64,000 nucleotides of DNA, from the NCBI GenBank assembly GCA_052273625.1, contig DAVZHW010000006.1:19200-83199 (forward strand). Reading direction: 5' to 3'. The notes under the pieces were generated by a model. That model was not told the origin of the DNA. It was given only the letters and a program-made list of their open reading frames with translations, and ran no database searches. This document shows positions 33,323 to 41,313 of the stretch, one piece after another. A program made the translations under genes and the position numbers. The first letter of the stretch is position 1, and the number at the start of each line of letters is the position of its first letter. This stretch comes from Fimenecus sp052273625. Its GTDB lineage: Bacteria > Bacillota > Clostridia > Oscillospirales > Acutalibacteraceae.

Positions 33323-33637
33323 TTATAACTTACCCCGTATTACTCTAAATCCTGCACGGTACAATTCATTTTGCAATAAGCAAACCAGTTGCTCATTATT
33401 CGATAATTCACCTAATCCACCGCAATCCAAAACTGCGTGAATCCACTCGTGAATTAGAATTGATTCTTTCATTTCTTTTGGCATTTCCTGATTTATTGTG
33501 ATAACTGCCATTTTTGAATCGCTTCTACCCATTGAACCATCAGTTCTTGAATTGCTTTCAACTTCCTTATAAAGAAAAGGAACACCGCACACATCAACAT
33601 AACAATCTTTATTAAGTTCTTTTTTATTTAAAGTCAT
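33323..33637 (-). CDS. HExxH metallopeptidase-like protein (ImmA/SprT-like)
   Basis: 104 residues from ATG 33637 (TAATG junction with the upstream stop). ESILIHEWIHAVLDCGGL contains HEWIH, the zinc motif, and EQLVCLLQNELYRAG provides a downstream Glu as a possible third ligand. In temperate phages ImmA-type peptidases cleave repressors. No linked HTH is adjacent, so this role is only a possibility. Confidence 0.6.
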   Translation of the reverse strand: MTLNKKELNKDCYVDVCGVPFLYKEVESNSRTDGSMGRSDSKMAVITINQEMPKEMKESILIHEWIHAVLDCGGLGELSNNEQLVCLLQNELYRAGFRVIRGKL

Positions 33638-33831
33638 TATTTTATTATCTCCCAATGCCCTTTATGTTCATCTTCATAACAGTCTTCACCTGCATCATAA
33701 TCAACCCATTTCATTTTAAGTTGCTTCTTACCATTACAATATGGACAGGTTTTTAAGCCTCTTGAATTTTGAGCAATCTGAACCATTCCAGACCCTTTAC
33801 AATACTTACATTCAATTGTTTTTGTTTTCAT
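33637..33831 (-). CDS. DnaJ-type zinc finger microprotein
   Basis: 64 residues. CKYCKGSGMV and CPYCNGKKQL are two CxxCxGxG-like knuckles as in the DnaJ central domain. The rest is acidic. It is probably a zinc-binding adaptor. It overlaps the metallopeptidase-like gene by one base. Confidence 0.65.
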   Translation of the reverse strand: MKTKTIECKYCKGSGMVQIAQNSRGLKTCPYCNGKKQLKMKWVDYDAGEDCYEDEHKGHWEIIK

Positions 33832-33919
33832 TTTTTTATTCCTCCAAATATTTTTTTTGTGCTATATTTTTTTCTTCCTTTTAAATGTCATTGTTTTTAT
33901 CTCACGTTCATTTATTGTG

Positions 33920-33978
33920 TTAATTTATCCAATCTATTTTTGGTAAGTCTTTATACCCTTTTTGCTAGACAAACCGAG
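33920..33978 (-). pseudogene. Remnant of a methyltransferase 3' end, copy 2
   Basis: The minus strand reads QKGYKDLPKIDWIN then stop, nearly identical to 30214-30280, but an in-frame TAG interrupts the upstream part. It marks a lost gene, probably from recombination between copies. The rest of 33832-33999 shows no gene. Confidence 0.5.
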
Positions 33979-33999
33979 TCAACGACAGGAGTGTAAAAA

Positions 34000-34650
34000 T
34001 CATTTTGAAATTAAAGATTGAATTTTCTGCTTACCTTTAGGAGTTATTAAAGTTTGTGTTCCTGTTAAATTTCCTTTTACCCAATCTTTTACAACGAAAT
34101 ACCCACATTCAATTTTTTCAGAATATGGTTGCAATTTATTTGAGCTATCTCTGTAGATATAATTATTGAAAATAAGAAATGAGATGAATTTCTTTTCGTT
34201 GATACCTAATTCTTTTGCAGTTTTTCTAAAAGAAGTGTTTCCACCTTGTTCAATAAAGTCATCATAATATTCAACTTTAGGCTGTTGTTCTAAAAGTTGT
34301 AATTGTTGTTTTTTATTTAATTCCCGAAGTTCTTGTATTTTATTTTCTCTGTAAATTTCAAGTCTTTTTTGTAATTCTAAAAACTCTAATTCATTAGATA
34401 TACTAAGCGTATCAAATCCGTTTTTAGCAACTTTAGAATGATTTTGTAATTCAATTTTTATTGCTGTTGCCTGTGCTTCTGTAAACACGACAGTATTTTG
34501 AATACCACCTTTTGTTTGCAAGGGTAGGACATTGATGTCTATACCTAATTTCTCAACAGTTCTTTTAATTGTTTTTACATCAACGCCTAACACTTTTGCG
34601 AGTTCCTTTGTAGTCATTGTTTTTTCTGTCTTTGTTGTGATTTCGTTCAT
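34000..34650 (-). CDS. Antirepressor-like protein with KilA-C domain
   Basis: 216 residues. N-terminus MTTKELAKVLGVDVKTIKRT is an HTH. The middle is a Gln/Glu-rich coiled coil. The C-terminus (YYDDFIEQGGNTSFRKTAKELGI, NEKKFISFLIFNNYIYRD, with GYFVVKDW and TPKGKQKI) is a KilA-C/ANT domain as in phage antirepressors. With the BRO-N protein at 25385 the phage has two such switches. Confidence 0.8.
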   Translation of the reverse strand: MNEITTKTEKTMTTKELAKVLGVDVKTIKRTVEKLGIDINVLPLQTKGGIQNTVVFTEAQATAIKIELQNHSKVAKNGFDTLSISNELEFLELQKRLEIYRENKIQELRELNKKQQLQLLEQQPKVEYYDDFIEQGGNTSFRKTAKELGINEKKFISFLIFNNYIYRDSSNKLQPYSEKIECGYFVVKDWVKGNLTGTQTLITPKGKQKIQSLISK

Positions 34651-34711
34651 AATATCCTCCCTTTTGTCGTTAATTATTTCATTTTTTTTTCTTATACACT
34701 TGGTGTTTTTT

Positions 34712-35462
34712 TTATTCAGCTGACAAACCTATTGTGTACAGTCTTTCAATTTTCACATCGCTTTTTTCTCTATCAGATTTCTGTGAAATTTTTCTTTCCT
34801 TGCTCCATATGCACTTGAAATCTGGTGGCATATCAAACTCGGAAATGAACACATAACATTCGCTGGATATAGACCGCACAAAGTTATAAAATTCTTCGTT
34901 GTTGAATTTTCTTCCATTATATGTCTTCGTATCTTTGTAAGGTGGGTCTAGGTACATAACTACTTTGTTACTGATTTTGCGACTATTTAATTCCCTGTAA
35001 TCAGAGCAGGCAAACTCTATGCCAGAAAGAAGAGGTGCTTGCTCTTTAGCATATTTAAGACGCTCCGCATATATATCTCTAACTCCTTTTGCGTCTCTGC
35101 CGTAACCACCGTCGAAGTACCTGCCGCCGTAGCTTGCGAAATATCCGATAAGTGCCGTATACTCGATTGAATATTTGCCTGTGTGATTTTTTTCTGTTCT
35201 CACGGACATCTTTATAATGCTCGAAGTTACAGTGTTCTGGAGCAATTGGTAACTCCGGGTTATTCTGCATATAACACAAAAGTGCAATTAGTTCGGGATT
35301 GTTGTCGAATCCCTCGCGGTTCTCACATCGTATATGGTCTATTATATTTGCTCCGCCAACGAACGGTTCTATATATTCTGTTACGCCGTGCCTGTCTATG
35401 CAGTCCTGTAATACAGGAACTATGTATTTTCTAAGTTTAGCCTTGCTTCCTTGGTAAATCAT
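34712..35462 (-). pseudogene. Dam-type DNA adenine methylase broken by a frameshift
   Basis: Two overlapping frames make one protein. From ATG 35462 it reads MIYQGSKAKLRKYIVPVLQ and YIEPFVGGANII (SAM motif) to RENRKK. The other frame then continues NHTGKYSIEYTALIG, GGRYFDGGYGRD and YLDPPYKDT (catalytic DPPY). The switch falls in a run of seven As (minus strand; Ts at 35188-35194 on plus). Six As would restore the frame. It may be a pseudogene, phase-variable, rescued by slippage, or a sequencing error. Confidence 0.7.
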
Positions 35463-35513
35463 TATTGATACTCTCTTAATCTCAGCTGGTTCTTTTTTCG
35501 CTTTATTCAATTA

Positions 35514-35756
35514 TCATTTCTTTTCTAACAACATGTCTGGCATTTCTTCTTTTTTCAGCCCCATTCCTTCCCTAAATCTAATTGCGTCTAATTGCACTTT
35601 TGCATTATTTGTAATTGAATTTGCAACGGCAGTTACCGCATTAGCTTTCTGAATTTCTCTTTTTGTGCTGTCTTCATCCTTGCAAATCTCGTCATCAAGT
35701 AACCGTTCGAGTTGTTCAAATAAATAATTATTCAAATCTGACAAACTGTTTTTCAT
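35514..35756 (-). CDS. Small helical phage protein
   Basis: 80 residues from ATG 35756. SLSDLNNYLFEQLERLLDDE, KANAVTAVANSITNNAKVQLDA and EEMPDMLLEKK match a short family common in early regions of gut phages, function unknown. It may be a DNA-associated or host-takeover protein. Confidence 0.55.
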   Translation of the reverse strand: MKNSLSDLNNYLFEQLERLLDDEICKDEDSTKREIQKANAVTAVANSITNNAKVQLDAIRFREGMGLKKEEMPDMLLEKK

Positions 35757-35784
35757 TTTTTTTCTCCTGTAAAACACTGTTTAG

Positions 35785-36291
35785 TTATTTCTTGCGAAAT
35801 TTTTCTTCTCTTTTTCTTATTGTTTGCAATATTTTTACTGTTAAAGCAGCATTCTTTCCGACTTCTTTATCTCCTGAATGTCTATCCCATTTACCCCACT
35901 TAGCGTTTAATGTTCTATTTTCAGCCCTAGATACTAAATACAAATTGTCAATGTCAAAATTCCGTTTATTTCCGTCAAGAAAAATTACACAGTCTTTTTT
36001 GGTATCTACTGTGCATTTATGGTATTCTTCATAAATAACTAAATGTTTATTTCTCCAATTTTTCCTTGCTTCATTGTTATGAAACTTGTCAGTTACCTTG
36101 ACTTCAATGTAACCGTCTTTTGCTATTCGCTCTGAACCAATTTTTCTCGTATTCCAATTTAAATGACCTTTTTGAAACCAAGACGAAGCCAGTTTTTTTC
36201 TGGTTTCATCTTTCATTTTTTTTCCTTTATTTAAAGGAATACATCCTTTTCTAAACTGTCCGTTACTTTTACGGTTTTTATCTTCTATCAC
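35785..36291 (-). CDS. HNH homing-type endonuclease
   Basis: 168 residues. Basic N-terminus with FRKGCIPLNKGKKMKDETRKK (nuclease-associated repeat), then KHLVIYEEYHKC, VIFLDGNKRNFDIDNLYLVSRAEN, a typical HNH core with D-G-N-x-x-N-x-x-x-x-NL. The tail KWGKWDRHSGDKEVGKNAAL recurs in phage HNH proteins. It is probably a free-standing homing endonuclease inserted in the operon. Confidence 0.75.
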   Translation of the reverse strand: MIEDKNRKSNGQFRKGCIPLNKGKKMKDETRKKLASSWFQKGHLNWNTRKIGSERIAKDGYIEVKVTDKFHNNEARKNWRNKHLVIYEEYHKCTVDTKKDCVIFLDGNKRNFDIDNLYLVSRAENRTLNAKWGKWDRHSGDKEVGKNAALTVKILQTIRKREEKFRKK

Positions 36292-36310
36292 TATTTTTCC
36301 CTTTACAGGT

Positions 36311-36580
36311 TTAATACCATTTTTTATCTTTGTTGTTTTTGTCCATTTTTTGCTTTACCAGTTCAGCGGTGTAAACTTTATTCAAAGTTTCAAAATACTG
36401 AACCTTTTTAGATTCCGCTTCGGCAGCTAATTCTGCTGTTTGTTTATTAAGAAACGCTGTTTCTTTTTCTAGTTGTTTTATATCAAGTTCCGTGCATTTT
36501 ATTGCGACTATGCAAAGTAGGCACACAACACACATTCCCAAAGACATTCCTAATAAAGACTTTAGAATTTTATCTAACAT
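36311..36580 (-). CDS. Single-span membrane protein with coiled coil
   Basis: 89 residues. A hydrophobic segment (residues ~10-28, LGMCVVCLLCIVAIKC) is followed by a coiled coil (QLEKETAFLNKQTAELAAEAES). The layout resembles phage superinfection-exclusion or inner spanin-like proteins, but it sits in an early operon. Membrane topology is probably N-in, C-out or the reverse. Function unknown. Confidence 0.5.
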   Translation of the reverse strand: MLDKILKSLLGMSLGMCVVCLLCIVAIKCTELDIKQLEKETAFLNKQTAELAAEAESKKVQYFETLNKVYTAELVKQKMDKNNKDKKWY

Positions 36581-36607
36581 TTAATTTCTTTCTCCAAATG
36601 TTGTTTT

Positions 36608-36687
36608 TAGTGCCGTACAACTTCTTTTTTTTTTCACCGATTTTTACCTGAATTGCAGAGCGAAAAAGTTAAAACTGTACGGCACTA
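36608..36687 (-). ncRNA. Structured intergenic element with 12-bp closing stem
   Basis: TAGTGCCGTACA (36608-36619) pairs perfectly with TGTACGGCACTA (36676-36687), enclosing 56 nt. On the minus strand an ACGCA-GTTG-TGCGT hairpin precedes the stem and a Pu-rich AAAAAAAAAG stretch lies inside it. No ORF covers the element. It may be a small RNA or a leader for the gene at 36311-36580. Confidence 0.35.
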
Positions 36688-36758
36688 CGCACAACTGCGT
36701 TACTACAAATCTTGCTTTTGCCGTTTTTAGTCCGGCAACCAGACTTATTATTTAAGGC

Positions 36759-37235
36759 TCAACGAGCCTTTTTTGCTTTGTTTACGACTGCCTCTATTTC
36801 AAATTCCAAGTCTTTAAGCGGTCTTGTTATATATTGGAAATACATCATTTTTAAATTAGTATCCTCTCCATCAAGAAGGTCGCCTTCCATTGCTTCTTTC
36901 AAAAATCCGTCAAGAGCAAAGAAAAACGAGGACGCTCCTTTCTTTGCTCTTAGAAAACTTCCCTCAAGACCTGTTTTCTCGTCTGGTTCTTCCATTAGAT
37001 AAAAATATCTTTTTAGGACTGTTTGGTTTTCTCCGTCAAATGGATATTCCTTTATCTGCTTTGGATAACCACAGATATTCTTTAAGACATCCAAATCTTC
37101 CCTTTCAACTATGTCATCGAGTTCTTCCAAACTGTCAGCAAAATATCCCTTACTGCCTATAGGTGGCATAACTTCTGATAAAGGGGTAAAAATTCTTTCC
37201 CTCATAAGGCTTATAACTTTTCTGTTTCTTGACAT
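36759..37235 (-). CDS. Distant member of the MKFDKS-type family, copy C
   Basis: 158 residues from ATG 37235 with GGAGA upstream. After a basic start it has IFTPLSEVMPPIGSKGYFADSLEELDDIVE, the same layout as the ADELK-GDKVIVADDLxxLK block, and later VLKRYFYLMEEPDE. The C-terminus is helical and distinct. Similarity to copies at 32781, 55133 and 63499 is low but aligned in order. Function unknown. Confidence 0.45.
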   Translation of the reverse strand: MSRNRKVISLMRERIFTPLSEVMPPIGSKGYFADSLEELDDIVEREDLDVLKNICGYPKQIKEYPFDGENQTVLKRYFYLMEEPDEKTGLEGSFLRAKKGASSFFFALDGFLKEAMEGDLLDGEDTNLKMMYFQYITRPLKDLEFEIEAVVNKAKKAR

Positions 37236-37270
37236 TTTGATTTTCTCCAATTACTATGGACTTTTTTTTA

Positions 37271-37702
37271 TTACGCCCATTCTGCTTCTAATTTTTCACC
37301 ATTTGCCCATTCATCGAAGTTGTATTTTTTTTCTGCTACATTTCTTGCAGCGTCTTTTAAAAAATAAACATCAAGTTTTTCTAACTGGTCATCGAACTGA
37401 AAAAGGATTAAGTCGGAACTACCCAGTTTTTTGGAATCACCAAATGTCTGATTTTTTGAGTTTAATCTTTCAGTCGATGTAAAAGGAATGTTGTAAGACA
37501 TTTCAAACGTGTAGGCAAAATATTTTTTCATAATAGGTGAACGAGGAACATCCATTCTTATATATTTTTTTCCAAGGTTGCCACCTTTTTTGTAAACAGC
37601 CATTTCAAAATTCTTTGGTTCTCTGCCTTGAAATTCTTTCAAGACATAATCTTTTTGATGTTCAGGGTTGTGTGTAAAAGAATATTTAGCGTAATACTTC
37701 AT
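37271..37702 (-). CDS. Unknown protein
   Basis: 143 residues with GGGAGA upstream. It is rich in aromatic and charged residues (YYAKYSFTHNPEHQKDYV, KYFAYTFEMSYNIPF) and looks like a folded alpha/beta protein without known motifs. It is the first leftward gene after the tRNA and hairpin leader. Confidence 0.45.
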   Translation of the reverse strand: MKYYAKYSFTHNPEHQKDYVLKEFQGREPKNFEMAVYKKGGNLGKKYIRMDVPRSPIMKKYFAYTFEMSYNIPFTSTERLNSKNQTFGDSKKLGSSDLILFQFDDQLEKLDVYFLKDAARNVAEKKYNFDEWANGEKLEAEWA

Positions 37703-37724
37703 CTCTATTCTCCCTACAAATAAA

Positions 37725-37764
37725 ACTTAATCTGGCTAGAATCCGTTTCCTTGCCAGATTAAGT
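37725..37764. promoter_or_regulatory. 12-bp perfect inverted repeat in leader
   Basis: ACTTAATCTGGC (37725-37736) and GCCAGATTAAGT (37753-37764) with a 16-nt loop lie between the tRNA and the 37271-37702 gene. A smaller GCCAG...CTGGC hairpin adjoins. No U-tract follows on the minus strand. It may process or protect the tRNA-mRNA transcript. The remaining 37765-37894 holds no supported gene. Confidence 0.4.
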
Positions 37765-37894
37765 GCCAGTCTTTCCTGGCTGCCATTTTCACCACTTTTG
37801 TTTCCACTTTTTCCATTTACGCCGCCAACGACGGCTATCAGGCTTTTCGGAAACATTTTTCGAGCATTGCTCCTCCACTGAGGTTACAGTGCTA

Positions 37895-37968
37895 TGGAAC
37901 ATCGAAGATTTAAACTTCGCACATAAGGTTTATAAGACCTTCGCTCTAACCGCCTGAGCTAATGTTCC
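37895..37968 (-). tRNA. tRNA-Ile(UAU)
   Basis: A complete 74-nt cloverleaf on the minus strand: acceptor GGAACAT/ATGTTCC, D stem GCTC/GAGC, anticodon stem AAGGT/ACCTT, T stem CGAAG/CTTCG, discriminator A. The anticodon loop CTTATAA gives UAU, which reads AUA. The T loop is TTTAAAT, with U instead of C at position 56. CCA is not encoded. AUA is frequent in this genome, so the tRNA likely supports phage translation. Confidence 0.85.
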
Positions 37969-37972
37969 TAGC

Positions 37973-38028
37973 GACAGTGTTCAAATAACAAGCTTTCAAC
38001 GAACCTTCTTGTTATTTACCGTACTGTC
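37973..38028 (-). ncRNA. Nested stem structure between promoter element and tRNA
   Basis: GACAGT (37973-37978) pairs with ACTGTC (38023-38028), and inside it AAATAACAAG pairs with CTTGTTATTT. The element lies on the leader between the operator at 38088-38134 and the tRNA. It could be a processing signal or a small RNA. Confidence 0.3.
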
Positions 38029-38087
38029 AGACGGTGTTTTTAAAGCCACATATTATAAATAAGAGGAAAAGATTTTTTCCAATTAAA

Positions 38088-38134
38088 TATTAGTAATGTA
38101 TATTTATAATAACATAACATATAAAATACTAATA
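38088..38134. promoter_or_regulatory. N31 operator/promoter element 3
   Basis: TATTAGTA (38088-38095) and TACTAATA (38127-38134), 31-nt spacer. Closely similar to the element at 27261 over about 80 nt including the TTTGACTTAAAA flank. It probably drives the tRNA and leftward operon. Minus-strand -10 candidate TATTAT lies in the spacer. Confidence 0.65.
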
Positions 38135-38156
38135 TAGGTTTGACTTAAAAAATTTG

Positions 38157-39443
38157 TTATATTTCTTCCTTATCCTTAATTTCTTCAAATTTAGTCATCG
38201 AAGGAATAAAATTCATTTTGGCAGTTCCACATTTGCCATCTCTATTTTTTACAACTGTCAAGTCCGTTGGAATTTCTATCTCGTTTCCTGTAGCTCTTGC
38301 CCTGTGTATAAACATTACAATATCCGAGTTTTCCTCGATAGTTCCCGAATCTTTTAAGTCCGCAAGAGACGGTGGTTTTCCTTCCGCTGCTCTGTTTACC
38401 TGACATAGAACAATAATTGCAATATTAAGTTCTCGTGCTAGATGCTGGAGCTTTTTTGTGATAACTCCTACCTGCTCATTCCTTTTTAATGTTGTGTTAG
38501 AGCAGGGGAGCAATCCTAAGTGGTCTAGGATAAAAATCTTTAAGCCTTTTTTTGCGTCTACTCTAATTCTTGAAACCAGTTCTTTTTCATCTGAAATATT
38601 ACTGTCGTAAATTGTGAGATTGTAGTCATAAATTTTATCCATTGCGATATTTAACTTTGTAAGATTTGCCTGGGAATGTGCGACCCATCCGTGCTGAATA
38701 TGTGAAATCGGAATTCCCGACTTAAACGCTACAAGCCTTGTTCCGATAGAAACTGCGGACATTTCCAAGGAAAAAATCCCAACACCGACACCAGCTTCAC
38801 ACAAATTTGCTGCTAACTGGACGGCAAAAGCTGATTTTCCGACAGAAGGTCTTGCTCCTACTGTATAAAGTTTTCCAGGTTGTATGCCGTCAAGAATATC
38901 CGAAAGATTTTCAAATCCTGTATGAAAACCAAGATAAGGGCTTTTGTTTTTCATATTTTTCTGCATCATCTCGACCAGTTGTGGCATAAGGTCTTTTGCT
39001 GTTGTCTTGCCATTTTCATAGCTCATATAAGACGTAAGAGATGAATCCAAGTCCTGTAACGTATCGATTGTGTTTTCAGGAGTAAGAAGCCCTAGTTTTT
39101 CTTTTAATTTAGACCTCAACTGTCTTGCAATGTAGAATTGTTTTATTTTATTCGCATAAAAATCCCAGTTAGCGGCTGACGGGATTGAACTTGTAATTTC
39201 CGCAAGAACCACTGGGTTAAATCTTGGCAGGCGGTCTTTTAGCGAAAGAATATTTGAGATTCCGTTTTCTGTAAAATCATTAAGAATTGTCTTAAAAAGC
39301 AACTTGTATTTAGAACAATAAAAAGCATCTTCGCTCAACATTCCTTGAACTAAATCAATTACCGAGTTGTCAATCAACAAACAGGCAACAAGAGCCTGTT
39401 CGTAATCTTCGCTGTAAAAATCTTTTGACGGTATATTATTCAC
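38157..39443 (-). CDS. DnaB-type replicative helicase
   Basis: 428 residues. The N-terminal ~100 residues are the DnaB-N helical domain (YEQALVACLLIDNSVID). The RecA-like core has Walker A GARPSVGKS (196-204), SLEMS, FILDHLGLL (Walker B region) and NRDGKCG near the C-terminus. It unwinds phage DNA at the fork. It overlaps the 39436 gene by 8 nt and is co-transcribed with the loader and initiator. Confidence 0.9.
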   Translation of the reverse strand: MNNIPSKDFYSEDYEQALVACLLIDNSVIDLVQGMLSEDAFYCSKYKLLFKTILNDFTENGISNILSLKDRLPRFNPVVLAEITSSIPSAANWDFYANKIKQFYIARQLRSKLKEKLGLLTPENTIDTLQDLDSSLTSYMSYENGKTTAKDLMPQLVEMMQKNMKNKSPYLGFHTGFENLSDILDGIQPGKLYTVGARPSVGKSAFAVQLAANLCEAGVGVGIFSLEMSAVSIGTRLVAFKSGIPISHIQHGWVAHSQANLTKLNIAMDKIYDYNLTIYDSNISDEKELVSRIRVDAKKGLKIFILDHLGLLPCSNTTLKRNEQVGVITKKLQHLARELNIAIIVLCQVNRAAEGKPPSLADLKDSGTIEENSDIVMFIHRARATGNEIEIPTDLTVVKNRDGKCGTAKMNFIPSMTKFEEIKDKEEI

Positions 39444-39720
39444 TTTTGCTTCCTAAATCAGAACCGTTTTGAAGTAATGAAAAGCATTTTTCAAAAACAT
39501 CGTGGTCTTTTTTATAATCAGCCGCGATTTCATCAATACGGTTTTTGTATTTTTGTAGTGCTTCTTCTTTTTTTGTTATATCAGTTTCTTCTACAGATTT
39601 TTTGTAGTAAGAGTTTTTTGCCTCTGCTATTGCGACTTTTGTTAAGAAATATTGGCTTTCAACAAATGGCAATAAAACACGTCTGATAAAATCGGAATCT
39701 TCTTTCAGCAGTAATATCAC
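39436..39720 (-). CDS. Small protein between helicase and loader
   Basis: 94 residues, helical (FIRRVLLPFVESQYFLTKVAIAEAK, then a coiled coil EEALQKYKNRIDEIAADYKKD). Overlaps both neighbours by 4-8 nt, so it belongs to the replication operon. It may be a helicase accessory factor. No motif recognised. Confidence 0.5.
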   Translation of the reverse strand: MILLLKEDSDFIRRVLLPFVESQYFLTKVAIAEAKNSYYKKSVEETDITKKEEALQKYKNRIDEIAADYKKDHDVFEKCFSLLQNGSDLGSKSE

Positions 39721-40451
39721 GCAATTTGCCTCCGGCTCTGTCCATTTAGCACAAGAATAGACAGAATTGATTTCAACCGGTTTATAATCGGGTCTGCCTC
39801 AATTGCTTTTAAAAACTGTGTTTTCGCTTCTTCTGTCGGAAAATCTTCCGAACGTTTACCCATAAGAAGTAGTTTGAAGTTACTTACAGACAGGTTTGAA
39901 ATAAAAATAATCGGCAGATTATTGTCATATCGACCTGCAATTACTGTCCTTAAAAATTCGCTTTCCTCAACGATATTAGTCGCAGTTCCAACTTCATCAA
40001 TAACAAGAAACGGTGTTTCGGTGTATTTTTGAAGAAGGTCATATTCGCTTTCTTTTGCGGAAAATGACCTTGATGTTCTCAGCATAGGCATAAAAAAACG
40101 CATTGAAAGATAAAGACCGCAGTTCATTCCTCGAATAGCCCTCTCGTGCATTGCACACGCAGAAACTGTCGTTTTTCCTGTTCCAGTAGCCCCTATTAGC
40201 AGAATAGCCCTGTCATTGACATCTTTTAACGAAAAGTTTTTTACCGACGTTTCAACCTCGGTCAGTTCGCTTCCAAATCTACATTCGTAAAATCTTTTAG
40301 GAATATTACTCATAAGATTTGACTCACGGAGCGAAACCGCTATTTCTTTTTCTGAAACATCAGTTTTTTCTTCAATGTTCATTTCATCTGCATTGATATT
40401 CAGCATTTTAGAAAGGTCAATTTTTTTTACTTCGTGTCCATTTACAATCAC
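39717..40451 (-). CDS. DnaC-like helicase loader ATPase
   Basis: 244 residues. AAA+ core: Walker A GATGTGKTT (87-95), Walker B FLVIDEVG (D152, E153), sensor ISNLSVSNF and an Arg-finger region ADPIINRLKS. The N-terminal ~80 residues are the helicase-binding arm with FYECRFG. It loads the DnaB-type helicase encoded just downstream onto DNA. Confidence 0.85.
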   Translation of the reverse strand: MIVNGHEVKKIDLSKMLNINADEMNIEEKTDVSEKEIAVSLRESNLMSNIPKRFYECRFGSELTEVETSVKNFSLKDVNDRAILLIGATGTGKTTVSACAMHERAIRGMNCGLYLSMRFFMPMLRTSRSFSAKESEYDLLQKYTETPFLVIDEVGTATNIVEESEFLRTVIAGRYDNNLPIIFISNLSVSNFKLLLMGKRSEDFPTEEAKTQFLKAIEADPIINRLKSILSILVLNGQSRRQIA

Positions 40452-41279
40452 TTAAAATTCCCCCTCGTAATAATTTTGCTCGTTATACGCCTTGTAAGCC
40501 GTGTTTTGTTTTGGGCTGCTATAACTCTGAACGCTTTTCATTTTTTGAAGAATTTTTTCATAGTTGCGGATGAATATTTCCGTAGTTTTTACTACGTTTT
40601 TCCAGAAATTATCCTGAATAACAAAGTTATAGACGCTTTTTGCTTCCTGGACAGAACGTTCCGATTTTTTAAGAAACAAAACCAAATCTTTCGTTCTGTT
40701 TCTTAAATAAAGTTCAGAACGAGAATATTTAGGGTCATTATTTTTGTTTATCATAAAAATCGTATTAACGATTTCTTTACAGGCGAAAATAGTTTCTTGA
40801 GGCTCATCTTTTAAGAGTTCATCAATTTCTTCGTTTTTTAACAATGTGCCAATTCTTTTTGAAGCTCCGGTTTTTCTTGTTTTTTTTGCAACAGGTTCAG
40901 ACTTTGCAACAGGTTTAGATTTTTCAACAGGTTCAGAAGTTTTCTGTGATACGTTTTCTTGAGGCTGTTCTGCTCCATTTTCTGATATTTCGTATCTTAT
41001 TCCTGCAAAAGAACCGTTTTCATTTCTCTCTTTTGAAATTTTGATATATCCTTCTTTTTCGAGTTCTTTTATCGCAGAACGGAGAATTGTCATTCCGTCC
41101 GTAGAATGTTTTGAAATTTCTTCAAGGTTTATCGTTTCATCAGAAGAAAGAGAAAGAATGTAGGTAAACACACCTTTTGCATCCCAGCTTAATCTGGGAT
41201 TTTTTACATAGCCATTATGAATAACCGTGTAATTTGCTTTTTTTTCATTTTTTATAAAAATAACTTCATCTGAACCCAT
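40452..41279 (-). CDS. Replication initiator-like protein (HTH plus helical C-domain)
   Basis: 275 residues. The N-terminus NYTVIHNGYVKNPRLSWDAKG, YILSLSSDETINLEEISKHS and REAI-like ELEKEGYIKISKER is a winged HTH like phage O/DnaD-type initiators. A Lys/Pro/Val-rich linker (PVEKSKPVAKSEPVAKK) precedes a helical C-terminus ending YNEQNYYEGEF, which resembles a DnaB/DnaC-interaction tail. It should bind the origin and recruit the loader. Confidence 0.7.
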   Translation of the reverse strand: MGSDEVIFIKNEKKANYTVIHNGYVKNPRLSWDAKGVFTYILSLSSDETINLEEISKHSTDGMTILRSAIKELEKEGYIKISKERNENGSFAGIRYEISENGAEQPQENVSQKTSEPVEKSKPVAKSEPVAKKTRKTGASKRIGTLLKNEEIDELLKDEPQETIFACKEIVNTIFMINKNNDPKYSRSELYLRNRTKDLVLFLKKSERSVQEAKSVYNFVIQDNFWKNVVKTTEIFIRNYEKILQKMKSVQSYSSPKQNTAYKAYNEQNYYEGEF

Positions 41280-41313
41280 AAAAATCTCCTCAGCACATTT
41301 GTTTTTTTTTTAA

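Noticed and set aside
37686..37856. 56-codon ORF between tRNA and the 37271 gene
   Set aside because: Its ribosome site is 13 nt away, it crosses a 12-bp hairpin and overlaps a better gene; not enough support.
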